This document shows, piece after piece, positions 34,286 to 43,724 of a stretch of DNA of 64,000 nt. The notes under the pieces are model-generated. The model worked only from the letters and a program-made list of their open reading frames with translations. It did no database searches and was not told the origin of the DNA. Where the stretch lies: NCBI RefSeq assembly GCF_012317385.1, contig NZ_CP051144.1, positions 1,426,001-1,490,000 on the forward strand. The letters are read 5' to 3'. Source of the DNA: Romboutsia sp. CE17. Lineage in GTDB: Bacteria > Bacillota > Clostridia > Peptostreptococcales > Peptostreptococcaceae. Both the position numbers and the translations under genes were made by a program. Numbering within the stretch: position 1 is the stretch's first letter; every line of letters starts with the position of its first letter.

Positions 34286-35155
34286 ATGAAGGGTATATTA
34301 CTAGCTGGTGGATTCGGTACTAGGCTCTATCCTCTAACAAGTGCTATTTCTAAGCAAGCCTTGCCAATTTATGATAAACCAATGATATATTACCCTCTAT
34401 CTGTTTTAATGTTGGCAGATATAAGAGATATCTTAATAATATCAACTAAAAGAGATATTATTGTTTTTAAAGAAATGTTTGGAAATGGGAATCAAATAGG
34501 AATTAATTTATCTTATAAGGTTCAAGATTATCCAAATGGAATAGCTGAAGCTTTAATTATTAGTGAGGATTTTATAGGCGATGATAATGTGTGCTTAATA
34601 TTAGGAGATAACTTTTTTTATGGCGACGAACTTATAAAACTTATACATACTATTTCTAGTAGTAAATCTGAAGCAACAATATTTGGATATAAGGTATTTA
34701 ACCCTAAAGATTTTTCTGTTGTTGAGTTTGATAAAAACTATAAAGTATTATCTATTGAAGAAAAACCTTTAAATCCTAAAAGTAACTATGTAATTCCTGG
34801 AATTTTTATTTACAATAAAAAGGCATGTAGTATAGCTAGAAATCTAACACTATCAAAAAGAGGTAAGCTAGAAATAACAGATGTAAATTTAGAATATTTA
34901 AAAAGAAATAAACTTAATCTAAAAATTTTGAGTAATGATGTAGTCTGGTTAGACATAAAAAACTCAAGTACTTTGCTTGATGCTAGTATATTAGTTCAAA
35001 ATATTCAATCTAAAGAAAGTACCTATATAGCTTCTTTAGAAGAAATTGCATATAAAAAAGGATATATTACAAAGAACCATTTATCTAATTTAGCAATGCC
35101 TTTACTTAAAACTGATTATGGAATTTATCTAAAAAAAATAGTAGATAACTCCTAA
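34286..35155 (+). CDS. rfbA: glucose-1-phosphate thymidylyltransferase (RmlA/RfbA)
   Basis: A 289-residue nucleotidyltransferase making dTDP-glucose from glucose 1-phosphate and dTTP. The signature GILLAGGFGTRLYPLT is at residues 3-18, with KP in YDKPMIYYPLS (near 31-41), LGDNFFYG (near 109-116), EEKP (near 158-161) and WLDIKNSSTLLDA (near 229-241). The length is normal. The rest of the dTDP-rhamnose pathway is absent here. AGGGAG precedes the ATG by eight bases, and the gene lies 17 bases after the frameshifted small protein, so they may be cotranscribed. Confidence 0.92.
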   Translation: MKGILLAGGFGTRLYPLTSAISKQALPIYDKPMIYYPLSVLMLADIRDILIISTKRDIIVFKEMFGNGNQIGINLSYKVQDYPNGIAEALIISEDFIGDDNVCLILGDNFFYGDELIKLIHTISSSKSEATIFGYKVFNPKDFSVVEFDKNYKVLSIEEKPLNPKSNYVIPGIFIYNKKACSIARNLTLSKRGKLEITDVNLEYLKRNKLNLKILSNDVVWLDIKNSSTLLDASILVQNIQSKESTYIASLEEIAYKKGYITKNHLSNLAMPLLKTDYGIYLKKIVDNS

Positions 35156-35161
35156 TTTAAT

Positions 35162-35204
35162 AAAAATACTAGTCATTATAATCAACTTATGGCTAGTATT
35201 TTTA
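35162..35204. terminator. terminator after rfbA, bidirectional
   Basis: AAAAATACTAG and CTAGTATTTTT form the stem between convergent genes. Confidence 0.8.
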
Positions 35205-35215
35205 TATTAGTTCAA

Positions 35216-35650
35216 TTATTTAAAATTATCTTTAAAATCTATTGATGTAATTCCTGATACATATCCAGCATAATCTAAATAAGCTCCAATAACTTTACCT
35301 TTATCTATTACCATACAAAGCATAATATTTCCATCTTCTTTTGATTTCTCTACTAATTCATACCCTACAACTTTTCTATCTTCTGTAATAGAATTAAAAT
35401 CATCTTTTGAGTAACCGCCTTCTACACTTGCATCTTTTATTAACTTAAATACTCCAGAATCTCCTATCATGATATCTGATTCAGTTAAAGTTTCTGATTT
35501 CAAAGTATATCCTTGCTCAGTTGTGATTTTTTTAGCCTCATTTAAGGCTATTTCCTCTATATTGAAATCTTGAATATCTTTACTACTACATCCTACTATT
35601 AATAGAATAGTAGCTACAAAAGGAGATAATAGCATTATAATCTTTTTCAT
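35216..35650 (-). CDS. hypothetical lipoprotein
   Basis: A 144-residue exported lipoprotein. The signal peptide ends in the lipobox LLIVGC (Cys near 21). The mature part has an IALNEAKKITTEQGYTL helix and alternating short strands reminiscent of PepSY/YkwD-type small domains, but I cannot assign one. I chose the ATG at 35650, with GGGGTG upstream, over an upstream GTG. It stands alone and converges with rfbA. Function unknown. Confidence 0.7.
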   Translation of the reverse strand: MKKIIMLLSPFVATILLIVGCSSKDIQDFNIEEIALNEAKKITTEQGYTLKSETLTESDIMIGDSGVFKLIKDASVEGGYSKDDFNSITEDRKVVGYELVEKSKEDGNIMLCMVIDKGKVIGAYLDYAGYVSGITSIDFKDNFK

Positions 35651-35913
35651 ACCGACACCCCACATCTTATTTTACCAATATAGACATTGTACCATTTTTT
35701 TCTAAATATATCAGTTCTGTTTTACTTTGACGATTATATATAAGTTATAAATATATAAAATATCAAAAAGTTGATAAAAAGCGTTGTGCTAGAGTAACAT
35801 TTTATATTCACACTCACTCAAGTGAAAACTCCTATCCAATATCAAGTAAGAATAATTTATATTCACAAGGAAATCATAATCATATACTAAATTTTTAAAA
35901 GGAGAATAAGATT

Positions 35914-36774
35914 ATGGTTTTTCCAAATTCATTTCCAAAGCAACATCAAAATTATCAACCAGGACTTGAGTATGAAATGATGCCAAATCCTATATATGAC
36001 TGTCCATTATATAATAAACAAAGTGACAGATTAAAAGATAAAGTCGCTATTATTAGTGGGGGAGATAGTGGAATAGGAAGAGCAGTTTCTATTGCTTTTG
36101 CAAAATCAGGATGTGATGTAAGTATAATCTATTATAATGAAGATGAAGATGCTATGGTCACAAAGAAAAAGATTGAAGATGAAGGTAGAAAATGCCTTTT
36201 AATTAAAGGTGACATAAAAGAAAGTAAGTTTTGTAAAGAAGCAGTAGAATCCACTTTAAAAGAATACAATAAGATAAATATATTAGTAAATAATTCAGCA
36301 GTACAATATACACAAAAGAACTTATATGACATAGATGATGAGCAATTTGATAAAACTTTTAAGACTAATGTTTATGGTGCGTTTTATCTAACAAAAGCTG
36401 CATTACCTCATTTAAAATGCGGTGATAGTATAATAAATACAACATCTGTTGTTGCATATCATGGACATGAAACACTAATAGACTATTCTATGACTAAAGG
36501 TGCATTAACAACATTCACTAGATCTTTATCTATGCAATTAGCAGCAAAAGGAATAAGAGTTAATGCAGTAGCACCAGGACCTATATGGACACCATTAATA
36601 CCTTCAAGTTTTGATGAGCAAGAGGTTGCAAAATTTGGTAGTAACAACCCTATGAAAAGAGCAGGTCAGCCAGTAGAATGTGCTGGTGCTTATGTATTTT
36701 TAGCAAGTGACGAGTCATCTTTTATAACTGGACAAACTATACATATAAATGGTGGAGAAATAGTAAATGGATAG
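35914..36774 (+). CDS. SDR-family oxidoreductase (YhdF/general stress type)
   Basis: A 286-residue NAD(P)-dependent short-chain dehydrogenase. After a proline/glutamine-rich start of about 40 residues (FPKQHQNYQPG, typical of the YhdF/GspA-type branch) come GGDSGIGRA (cofactor loop, near 50-58), NNSAV (near 127), the catalytic Ser in TTSVVAYHG and Tyr-x3-Lys in YSMTK (near 194-198), and PGPIWTPLIP. The substrate is unknown; relatives are stress-induced. AAAGGAG precedes the ATG. Two copies of TTTATATTCAC lie in its upstream region. Confidence 0.88.
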   Translation: MVFPNSFPKQHQNYQPGLEYEMMPNPIYDCPLYNKQSDRLKDKVAIISGGDSGIGRAVSIAFAKSGCDVSIIYYNEDEDAMVTKKKIEDEGRKCLLIKGDIKESKFCKEAVESTLKEYNKINILVNNSAVQYTQKNLYDIDDEQFDKTFKTNVYGAFYLTKAALPHLKCGDSIINTTSVVAYHGHETLIDYSMTKGALTTFTRSLSMQLAAKGIRVNAVAPGPIWTPLIPSSFDEQEVAKFGSNNPMKRAGQPVECAGAYVFLASDESSFITGQTIHINGGEIVNG

Positions 36775-36997
36775 TTATCATAATTAATAAAATTATAAGG
36801 ATTTAAAAACTATAAGTTAAAATAGTTTTTAAATCTTTTTTAGATATAAGGATTTTGTAACTTATAATGACCAAGGTCTAAATATATGTATACCCCATAA
36901 ATTAAATCAATAAATTATTTGTAAATTCCTCATATTTACACCTCTAAAATCATAAATTTCACTAAGTATATTATTTTATAGTTAGCAGGTGATTTTT

Positions 36998-38200
36998 TTG
37001 CGTTTTTTAAGAACATATAGAAAACCAGCCAAATTAGAATTTTTTACGACTCTTTTATTAATATTGTCAACTATATTAGCATTGGCTGTATATAATAGTC
37101 CTCTTAGGGGTATTTATAAGTACATATTTGATAAAACTTATATTTTTTCTAGCTTTACCTTACATACATTTATAAATGATTTTTTAATGTCAATTTTCTT
37201 CTTAGTAGCAGGGCTTGAGATTAAATATGAAATACTTCATGGAAACTTATCTAGCTTAAAAAAGTCCTCTTTTCCTGTTCTTGCATCAATTGGAGGTGTT
37301 GTAGTTCCAGCTTTAATATTCTTTCATTTTAATAAAAATACTCCTTATTTAAATGGAATTTGTATTCCTATATCTACAGATATAGCCTTTGCTGTTGGTT
37401 TATTTTCAATATTTAGAAAAAAACTAAATACATCATTAAAAATATTCTTACTATCACTAGCAATTGTAGATGATCTAATATCCATTGCAGCTATAGGAAT
37501 TATTTATTCTTTAGATTTAAATTTAGATTATTTTACTATTGCTTTAATTATTTTATGTGTTCTTTGTATAGCTAATTTAGTTTTTAATGTTGAAAGTATT
37601 ACTTATTATCTTATTGGAGGAGCTTGCCTTTGGTATTTTATTCACTTAAGTGGTGTTCACTCTACAGTTAGTGGTATTTTATTAGCTCTAGCTATTCCTT
37701 CTAAATCCACAAATTATAGCTTAAGTACTTTAGAAAGACTTCAAAGAGTTTTAGTCCCTATAAATAGTTTAATTGTTATACCCCTATTTGCTTTTGCAAA
37801 TACAGGTATTTCTCTTAATTATAATTTAGACTTTTCTAAAGCTCCTACCTTATCTTTAGGTATAATAGTTGGTTTATGTGTAGGTAAACCTCTTGGCATT
37901 ATGTTATTTTCTTATATATCCTGTTTGTTAGGTATTGCTGAAAAACCGTCATATATAAACTGGTCATCTATATTTCTAGTATCTTTAATTGCTGGTGTAG
38001 GTTTTACAATGTCTATATTTATATCTGAAATTGCTTTTATAAGAGATGCTGCCCTTATTAATATTGCTAAAATGTCTATTTTAATGTCCGCCTTAATCTC
38101 TTTATGCTCAACCAGTATGGCTATATTAATATATAGCTTCATCAGTAAAAAATATAAAGGCGAATACAATCATAACTCAAACAAATATCGTATTTCTTAA
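36998..38200 (+). CDS. nhaA: NhaA Na+/H+ antiporter
   Basis: A 400-residue membrane protein with about twelve helices, exchanging sodium for protons. FFLVAGLEIKYE (near 70-81), the STDIAFAVG segment (near 127-135) and the ion-site Asp pair in AIVDDLISI (near 157-165) are intact, as is GVGFTMSIFI (near 330). I prefer the TTG at 36998, spaced five bases from AGGTGA, to a GTG at 36989 that overlaps that site. It is a single gene. A second cation/proton antiporter of another family is at 17862. Confidence 0.93.
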   Translation: MRFLRTYRKPAKLEFFTTLLLILSTILALAVYNSPLRGIYKYIFDKTYIFSSFTLHTFINDFLMSIFFLVAGLEIKYEILHGNLSSLKKSSFPVLASIGGVVVPALIFFHFNKNTPYLNGICIPISTDIAFAVGLFSIFRKKLNTSLKIFLLSLAIVDDLISIAAIGIIYSLDLNLDYFTIALIILCVLCIANLVFNVESITYYLIGGACLWYFIHLSGVHSTVSGILLALAIPSKSTNYSLSTLERLQRVLVPINSLIVIPLFAFANTGISLNYNLDFSKAPTLSLGIIVGLCVGKPLGIMLFSYISCLLGIAEKPSYINWSSIFLVSLIAGVGFTMSIFISEIAFIRDAALINIAKMSILMSALISLCSTSMAILIYSFISKKYKGEYNHNSNKYRIS

Positions 38201-38204
38201 AAAT

Positions 38205-38253
38205 AAAAAAAGTATTTGTATATAAATTTATATTATATACAAATACTTTTTTG
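38205..38253. terminator. bidirectional terminator between nhaA and the MFS gene
   Basis: A 20-base stem (AAAAAAGTATTTGTATATAA and its exact complement) with a short AT loop lies between convergent genes. Confidence 0.88.
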
Positions 38254-38255
38254 TT

Positions 38256-39479
38256 TTAGTTATATAATTTTTTCTTTCTCATATTTAGTACTAAACTAAG
38301 TATTAATCCTAATGCTGCAACTATCATTGCAACTAAGTAAACATATTTATATGCATCAACACCTGTACCATCTAATTTTGCTGTTTGTGCAATGTATGGT
38401 CCTAAAAATGCGCCTGCTGAATATCCAAAAAACATTATTCCATAGTTAGTTCCTGCATACTTAACACCGAAAGTTTTTGATGTAAGTGGAGGAAATACAA
38501 CAAGTACGCCTCCAAAAGCTCCCCCTAATAGTACTAAGAAAGTAGTAAATATAAATACATTAGATGATATACTTAATCCTAGTAAACTAATTATTGTTAA
38601 TATAAAAATAAGTATTAAGCATTTATTTTCACCTAATTTATCACATAATCTTCCCATAACAAGTCTACCTATAAAGTTTGCAATACAATTTATAGATACT
38701 AATGTTGCAGCGCCTGCTTCACTTAAGGCTAATTGCCCTTGAGCTATAGGTGATAAATTTCCTATCATCATTAAACCTGCTGTATTTCCAATTGCAAATA
38801 TTATTATTAAAAACCAAAAAGTACCAGTGGATAGCATTTCTTTTGGAGAAAAATCTTTTGTTTCTTTAGATGATGTAGACTTGATAGGATAGTTTTCTTC
38901 TTCCCATTCTTTAGAAGGAACTTCCATTGCCCAACTTACACACCATACTACTAATAAGTAAAAAATACCTATATACATAAAGCTATTTGCACCAAATTTA
39001 TTTACCATTGAAGTACCTATTTGAGATAAGAATAATGGACCTAGAGATGCTGAGCATAATAATAATCCTGATATTGTTCCCTTTTTATCAGGAAACCATC
39101 TTATTGCAGTATTTAGTGCAGGACTATACATTACACCATTCCCTGCTCCTGCAATAATTCCAAATGTAAAATACAACATCCAAATATTAGTTGCAAATGC
39201 AGAAAAAAACCAACCTGCTCCAAATAAAAGACCACCTGCATACATTAATTTCTTTGGTCCAACTTTATCGTATATGATACCACCTATAATACCAAAGCAA
39301 GCCATTGAGAATTGATATACACTTAGAGCGAATCCAACACCATCAGATCCGGTCATTTCAGTCCACTGATTTTTAAATACAGAAAATGCAGATATAGCTG
39401 CACAACTAAATATAATTAAAAATGCTGCCATAAAAACTAAATACTTATTACTTTTCTTTTTATTTTCAATCTTATCCAT
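38256..39479 (-). CDS. OFA-family MFS transporter (oxalate/formate antiporter-like)
   Basis: A 407-residue twelve-helix transporter. GGIIYDKVGPKKLM (near 61-74) is the loop 2-3 MFS motif; GAGNGVMYSPALNTAIRWFPDKKGTISGLL (near 110-139) is the OFA subfamily signature, and GRLCDKLGENK (near 273) the second-half counterpart. OFA members move small carboxylates. It is divergent from the LysR gene and next to an acid-activation operon, so it is the likely importer or exchanger for that pathway's acid. The substrate itself is inferred. Confidence 0.85.
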   Translation of the reverse strand: MDKIENKKKSNKYLVFMAAFLIIFSCAAISAFSVFKNQWTEMTGSDGVGFALSVYQFSMACFGIIGGIIYDKVGPKKLMYAGGLLFGAGWFFSAFATNIWMLYFTFGIIAGAGNGVMYSPALNTAIRWFPDKKGTISGLLLCSASLGPLFLSQIGTSMVNKFGANSFMYIGIFYLLVVWCVSWAMEVPSKEWEEENYPIKSTSSKETKDFSPKEMLSTGTFWFLIIIFAIGNTAGLMMIGNLSPIAQGQLALSEAGAATLVSINCIANFIGRLVMGRLCDKLGENKCLILIFILTIISLLGLSISSNVFIFTTFLVLLGGAFGGVLVVFPPLTSKTFGVKYAGTNYGIMFFGYSAGAFLGPYIAQTAKLDGTGVDAYKYVYLVAMIVAALGLILSLVLNMRKKKLYN

Positions 39480-39568
39480 ATAATCCTCCTTAATATTTAA
39501 TAATTTATAGATAAAATTAACTAATTCTGCTAAAATTTAATAAACAATTGTTTTGGGAGGTATTATAT

Positions 39569-40471
39569 ATGAACCTTTCTCAGCTATATTATTTTCGAAA
39601 ATTAGCTCAATTACAGCACTATACTAAAGCCTCGAAAGAACTATACATAACACAACCAAGTTTAAGCGATTCAATTTCTGCATTAGAGAAAGAACTAGGT
39701 GTATCTTTATTTAGAAAGCACGGAAGAAATATTAAGCTTACAGATCACGGAGAAAAATTTTATAAGTTTGTATGTAACTCGTTAAATGAATTAGAAAAAG
39801 GAATCGATACTATAAAGATGGATTCTAATATAATTAAAGGAACTATAGACTTAGGTTGCATCCCTACTTTGTGTGGTGATTTTCTTCCTAGAGCAATAAA
39901 AGGCTTCTCAAAAGATATGCATTCAAAGGCAAAATTTAATATACATCAAGGTATGACTTTATCTGTAATAGATGGAATAAAGTCTGGAAAATACGACCTT
40001 GGATTTTGTTCTAAAGTTGATAATGAGCCTGATTTAATTTTCATTCCAATAATTGCTCAAGAACTTATTTTATTAGTAAATAAAGAACATCCATTATCTA
40101 CCTTTAAATACTTATCATTAAATGAATTATCTGACTATCCTATTATTACATATCGAGATACTATATCTATTGGAAAAACTATAAAAAAATTATTAATTGA
40201 AAATAGTTTAAGTGCATCTTTTTCTTTTGATGATGAAATTACTATAGGTGGAATTATCTCTGAAGCATCTATGATTAATGGTAAGCCTACAGTAGCCATT
40301 GCTGCAAATACTCCCCTTTTGAGACAATTTGATAATATAAAACATATAAAGCTAAATATACCTTCTGATACTAGATTAGTATACATGGTATACAACAAAA
40401 ACAACTACTTTACTAAACTATCTGAAAATTTCGCTAATTATATTGTGGCTAAGGAAATGAATTTGCCTTAA
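39569..40471 (+). CDS. LysR-family transcriptional regulator
   Basis: A 300-residue activator-type regulator. The winged helix is at residues 1-60 (LYYFRKLAQLQHYTKASKELYITQPSLSDSISALEKELG), followed by two periplasmic-binding-like effector domains. GGGAGG lies eight bases before the ATG. It is divergent from the MFS gene across an 89-base gap and convergent with the CoA operon, the usual placing for a LysR protein that controls both with the acid or its CoA ester as effector. The target genes are inferred. Confidence 0.92.
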   Translation: MNLSQLYYFRKLAQLQHYTKASKELYITQPSLSDSISALEKELGVSLFRKHGRNIKLTDHGEKFYKFVCNSLNELEKGIDTIKMDSNIIKGTIDLGCIPTLCGDFLPRAIKGFSKDMHSKAKFNIHQGMTLSVIDGIKSGKYDLGFCSKVDNEPDLIFIPIIAQELILLVNKEHPLSTFKYLSLNELSDYPIITYRDTISIGKTIKKLLIENSLSASFSFDDEITIGGIISEASMINGKPTVAIAANTPLLRQFDNIKHIKLNIPSDTRLVYMVYNKNNYFTKLSENFANYIVAKEMNLP

Positions 40472-40473
40472 TA

Positions 40474-40992
40474 CTACCAGTTAGAATTCATTCTATCTAA
40501 TGGGACTTTTATAAGCCCCATTTTTTCTTCAAATAAATAAATTTCAAATCCTCTTTTACATCTAAAAGTACATTCTAAACATGGATTTTCATCACAATAA
40601 ACATATGCATCTTCATCTGCTAATGCAAAAATAACTGACTTTTTACTTGAATTTAAGTACTTTATTTGACCTCCAGTAAAGGTTTTTAAATATACAAATA
40701 TAATATTCAAATCACTATTCTTTGTATCCCAATAAACTTTTACTGCATTGGAGTTATATCCACCTATAATTTTATAATCTATAATTATTCTATCTTTGAT
40801 ATCTTCAGAAATATTTGGAGAGAGTTCTTTCATATGCTCCCCACAACAAGAAGGTATATAATTGCTCTTTGTATATACTTTAAATTCTAAATTGGAGCAA
40901 TTTTTGCAATAATAAAAAGTAACATCTGGGCACATTACTCTTGGCTTTGTAGTCTCCTTAGATCTACATGGGCTAAACTCTTCGCTTTTCAT
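40474..40992 (-). CDS. desulforedoxin-like iron protein, degenerate superoxide-reductase type
   Basis: A 172-residue cytosolic protein. YYCKNCSNLEF..IPSCCGEHMKEL (near residues 27-56) has the C-x2-C..C-C spacing of a desulforedoxin-type Fe(Cys)4 centre. The rest fits a beta-sandwich of the desulfoferrodoxin size, but the His ligands of the catalytic iron are not seen. Instead a C-x5-C-x2-C-x3-C cluster (YCDENPCLECTFRC, near 137-150) appears. It is the last gene of the acyl-CoA operon, ten bases after the ligase gene, so an electron-transfer or protective role there is plausible. The specific function is unknown. Confidence 0.5.
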   Translation of the reverse strand: MKSEEFSPCRSKETTKPRVMCPDVTFYYCKNCSNLEFKVYTKSNYIPSCCGEHMKELSPNISEDIKDRIIIDYKIIGGYNSNAVKVYWDTKNSDLNIIFVYLKTFTGGQIKYLNSSKKSVIFALADEDAYVYCDENPCLECTFRCKRGFEIYLFEEKMGLIKVPLDRMNSNW

Positions 40993-41002
40993 TTTATTTC
41001 AC

Positions 41003-42649
41003 CTAATAATTATCTACTTTCATTTCTAATTTCATCCTTAAACTTAAGTCTTCTTCTAATATATACTTCTTTATTTTTCCACTATCTGTTCTTGGTATTT
41101 TCTCTATAATTTCTAATCTTTCTGGCCAATATCTCTTAGGTACGCCTTTATCCATTAAATATTGAATCAATTCTTTAAGTTCAAAATCCTCAAAACCTTC
41201 TTCAAGAACTATATAAGCACAAATTCGCTCTCCAAGCCTTTCATCAGGCATGCTTATAATTGCTTGGTCTTTTATTTTATAGTGACTACTTACATATTCA
41301 CTAATTTTATTTGAATTTAAATTTTCTCCACCTCTTACTATCATGTCTTTTTTTCTTCCTATAATTTTTATATTACCCTTTCCATCATGGATGCATAAAT
41401 CTCCACTATGATACCATCCATCATTATCAAGGACTTTATTTGTAGCTTCAATATCATTTAAGTAACCTACAAATACATTTGGTCCTCTGGATAATTCTTC
41501 TCCCATTATTCCTGGTTTTACCTCTTTCCCATTTTCATCCACTACTTTAACTTCAACACCTTCTATTGGGCTTCCCGATGTACTTCCCATTAGTTTTATA
41601 GCTTCATTAGGTCTTACAAAAACGTGAGGTACACTTTCTGTAGATCCGTATACTTCACAAAGCTTAATTCCATAATTATACGCACTTTCAACCATTTTCT
41701 TTGGAACATGTGCTCCACCACATAAGTAGAATTTAAGAGAAGGTATATTCTCATTTTTATCTTCTAGAACCTTTAAAATATCATAAATAAATGGAGTAGA
41801 CCCCATAGAATAAGTACACTTTTCTTTATTCATTAGCTTTATAGCTTTAGCTCCATCAAACTTAGACTGCAAAACTATTTTTCCCCCTAAAAGCATTGGC
41901 GAAATTATTCCATGATGAAATCCTGTTGCATGATTTAATGGTGCTGGCATAAAAATAATATCATGTTCAGTAAGATTTAATGATTTATTAAAATACTCTT
42001 CACTAAAAATTATATTATTATGAGTTAGCATTACTCCTTTTTCATTTCCTGTAGTCCCTGAAGTATATAAAATAAGAGCTACATCATCACTACTAACTCT
42101 ATTATTGTGCTTAGAAGGTAAATAGTTATCTAATATCTTATAAAAGTTATCACATGAACTATTTATTTTTTTATGTTTATCTATAATTACTATACTTTTT
42201 AAATTAGTTATTTTTTCTTTAACAGATAAGATTGACTCTTCATAATTAGTTTTATGAAAAAAACTCGGACAAATAAATATCTTTGTTTTACTTAAATTTA
42301 AAAGATATATTAATTCATTAGATTTATAACACATTCCTATTGGGTTCATTATAGCTCCTACTTTAATACAAGCTATGCTTATTATTATAAATTCGCACCA
42401 AACAGGTATTTGATAAGATATTATATCTAATGGTTTAATACCTTTTTCTATAAAGTATCTCGCTAATATAGATGCTTTCTTATCTATATCTTCATATGTA
42501 TATCGCTTTCCTTTATCATCTACGACAAACTCTTTTTTTCTATACTTTTCTACAGACTCATTCCAATATTCTAAGAGAGTTTTATCTTTCCAATAACCTT
42601 TTTGTATATATAAATGTTTTTGTGCATCATTTATTTTTGTTCCTTTCAT
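41003..42649 (-). CDS. AMP-forming acid-CoA ligase, CaiC-like
   Basis: A 548-residue adenylate-forming enzyme that makes acyl-AMP and then acyl-CoA. ILYTSGTTGNEKGVMLTH (near 194-211) is the P-loop, YGSTE (near 334) the A5 motif, GWYHSGDLCI (near 414) A7, GRKKDMIVRGGENLN (near 430) A8, and DSGKIKKYI near 525 holds the catalytic Lys. The CaiC/short aromatic-acid ligase group fits. It primes the pathway with the first CoA ester; the CoA-transferase at 45687 can then recycle CoA without ATP. The acid is unknown. Confidence 0.9.
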   Translation of the reverse strand: MKGTKINDAQKHLYIQKGYWKDKTLLEYWNESVEKYRKKEFVVDDKGKRYTYEDIDKKASILARYFIEKGIKPLDIISYQIPVWCEFIIISIACIKVGAIMNPIGMCYKSNELIYLLNLSKTKIFICPSFFHKTNYEESILSVKEKITNLKSIVIIDKHKKINSSCDNFYKILDNYLPSKHNNRVSSDDVALILYTSGTTGNEKGVMLTHNNIIFSEEYFNKSLNLTEHDIIFMPAPLNHATGFHHGIISPMLLGGKIVLQSKFDGAKAIKLMNKEKCTYSMGSTPFIYDILKVLEDKNENIPSLKFYLCGGAHVPKKMVESAYNYGIKLCEVYGSTESVPHVFVRPNEAIKLMGSTSGSPIEGVEVKVVDENGKEVKPGIMGEELSRGPNVFVGYLNDIEATNKVLDNDGWYHSGDLCIHDGKGNIKIIGRKKDMIVRGGENLNSNKISEYVSSHYKIKDQAIISMPDERLGERICAYIVLEEGFEDFELKELIQYLMDKGVPKRYWPERLEIIEKIPRTDSGKIKKYILEEDLSLRMKLEMKVDNY

Positions 42650-42691
42650 AAATATCCTATCTCCTTCTTAATTTGGATAGCATAAGTTAAA

Positions 42692-43711
42692 CTATACAGT
42701 ACATTCACATTTTAAATTGCTTATTTCTTTTATAAGTGTAGGTATTACTTCAAATAAATCTCCTATTATGCAATAATCTGCTACTTCAAATATTGGAGCT
42801 GATTCATCTTTGTTGATTGCTATAATAACATCCGAATCGCTTATTCCTGCTAAATGCTGTACTGCACCAGAAATTCCACAAGCTATATATACTTTAGGAG
42901 ATACAGTTTTTCCAGTTTGACCAATTTGCTTACTTTGAGGAACCCATTCTGCATCTACAGCTGCTCTTGATGCACCTACAGTTCCTCCTAATAAGTCTGC
43001 TAAATCTTGTAACATCTTAAAATTTTTAGCATCCTTCATACCTCTTCCACCAGCTACTATATATTCAGCTTCTTCAAGCTTAATACCTTGCTCTTTAATA
43101 GATGTTATAAAATCTATTATTTTTATGCGTATTTCACTTTTATCTACTTTTATATCTTCTCTTATAATCGTAGCTTTATTACCTACTACTTTATCAATCT
43201 TTTTAAAAGCACCTGGTCTAACAGTACCCATTTGAGGTCTTGTGTCTGAGCATATAATTTGAGCATATAAATTTCCTCCAAATGCAGGTCTTTCCCAAAT
43301 AACATTCACTCCATCTTCATCTACCTTTAATGAAGTACAATCTGCTGTAAGACCAGTTCTTAAACTTACTGCAATTTTTGAACCTAAATCTCTTCCATTT
43401 ATTGTTGCTCCAACTAATATAGTATTTGGTTTATATTTTTTACAAAGTTCTAAAAATGCTTTTCCATAAGCATCTGCTGAATAATCTTCATATTCATCAC
43501 CTTGAACAACGTATATTTTATCAGCTCCATACTCATTCGATTCTAATATTGCATCATTTACATCTTTCCCAATAATAACTGCACACAAGTCTTGTTTTAA
43601 GCCATCTGCTAATTTTCTTCCTTGCCCAAGTAACTCAAGCCCAACGTCCTTTGGCTCACCTCTAAAACATTCAATAAAAACCCATACATCTTTACAGTTT
43701 TCAAAACTCAT
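42692..43711 (-). CDS. etfA: electron transfer flavoprotein alpha subunit
   Basis: A 339-residue EtfA. The C-terminal FAD-binding half is clear: GGRGMKDAKNFKMLQDLADLLGGTVGASRAAVDAEWVP, followed by QIGQTGKTVSPKVYIACGISGAVQHLAG and INKDESAPIF. No N-terminal ferredoxin domain is fused (unlike some clostridial caffeyl-CoA systems). It pairs with EtfB, 13 bases upstream, and serves the acyl-CoA dehydrogenase before it. I chose the ATG at 43711 because AAGGAGTC is just upstream; a longer reading would overlap etfB. Confidence 0.95.
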   Translation of the reverse strand: MSFENCKDVWVFIECFRGEPKDVGLELLGQGRKLADGLKQDLCAVIIGKDVNDAILESNEYGADKIYVVQGDEYEDYSADAYGKAFLELCKKYKPNTILVGATINGRDLGSKIAVSLRTGLTADCTSLKVDEDGVNVIWERPAFGGNLYAQIICSDTRPQMGTVRPGAFKKIDKVVGNKATIIREDIKVDKSEIRIKIIDFITSIKEQGIKLEEAEYIVAGGRGMKDAKNFKMLQDLADLLGGTVGASRAAVDAEWVPQSKQIGQTGKTVSPKVYIACGISGAVQHLAGISDSDVIIAINKDESAPIFEVADYCIIGDLFEVIPTLIKEISNLKCECTV

Positions 43712-43724
43712 GAACTTAGACTCC

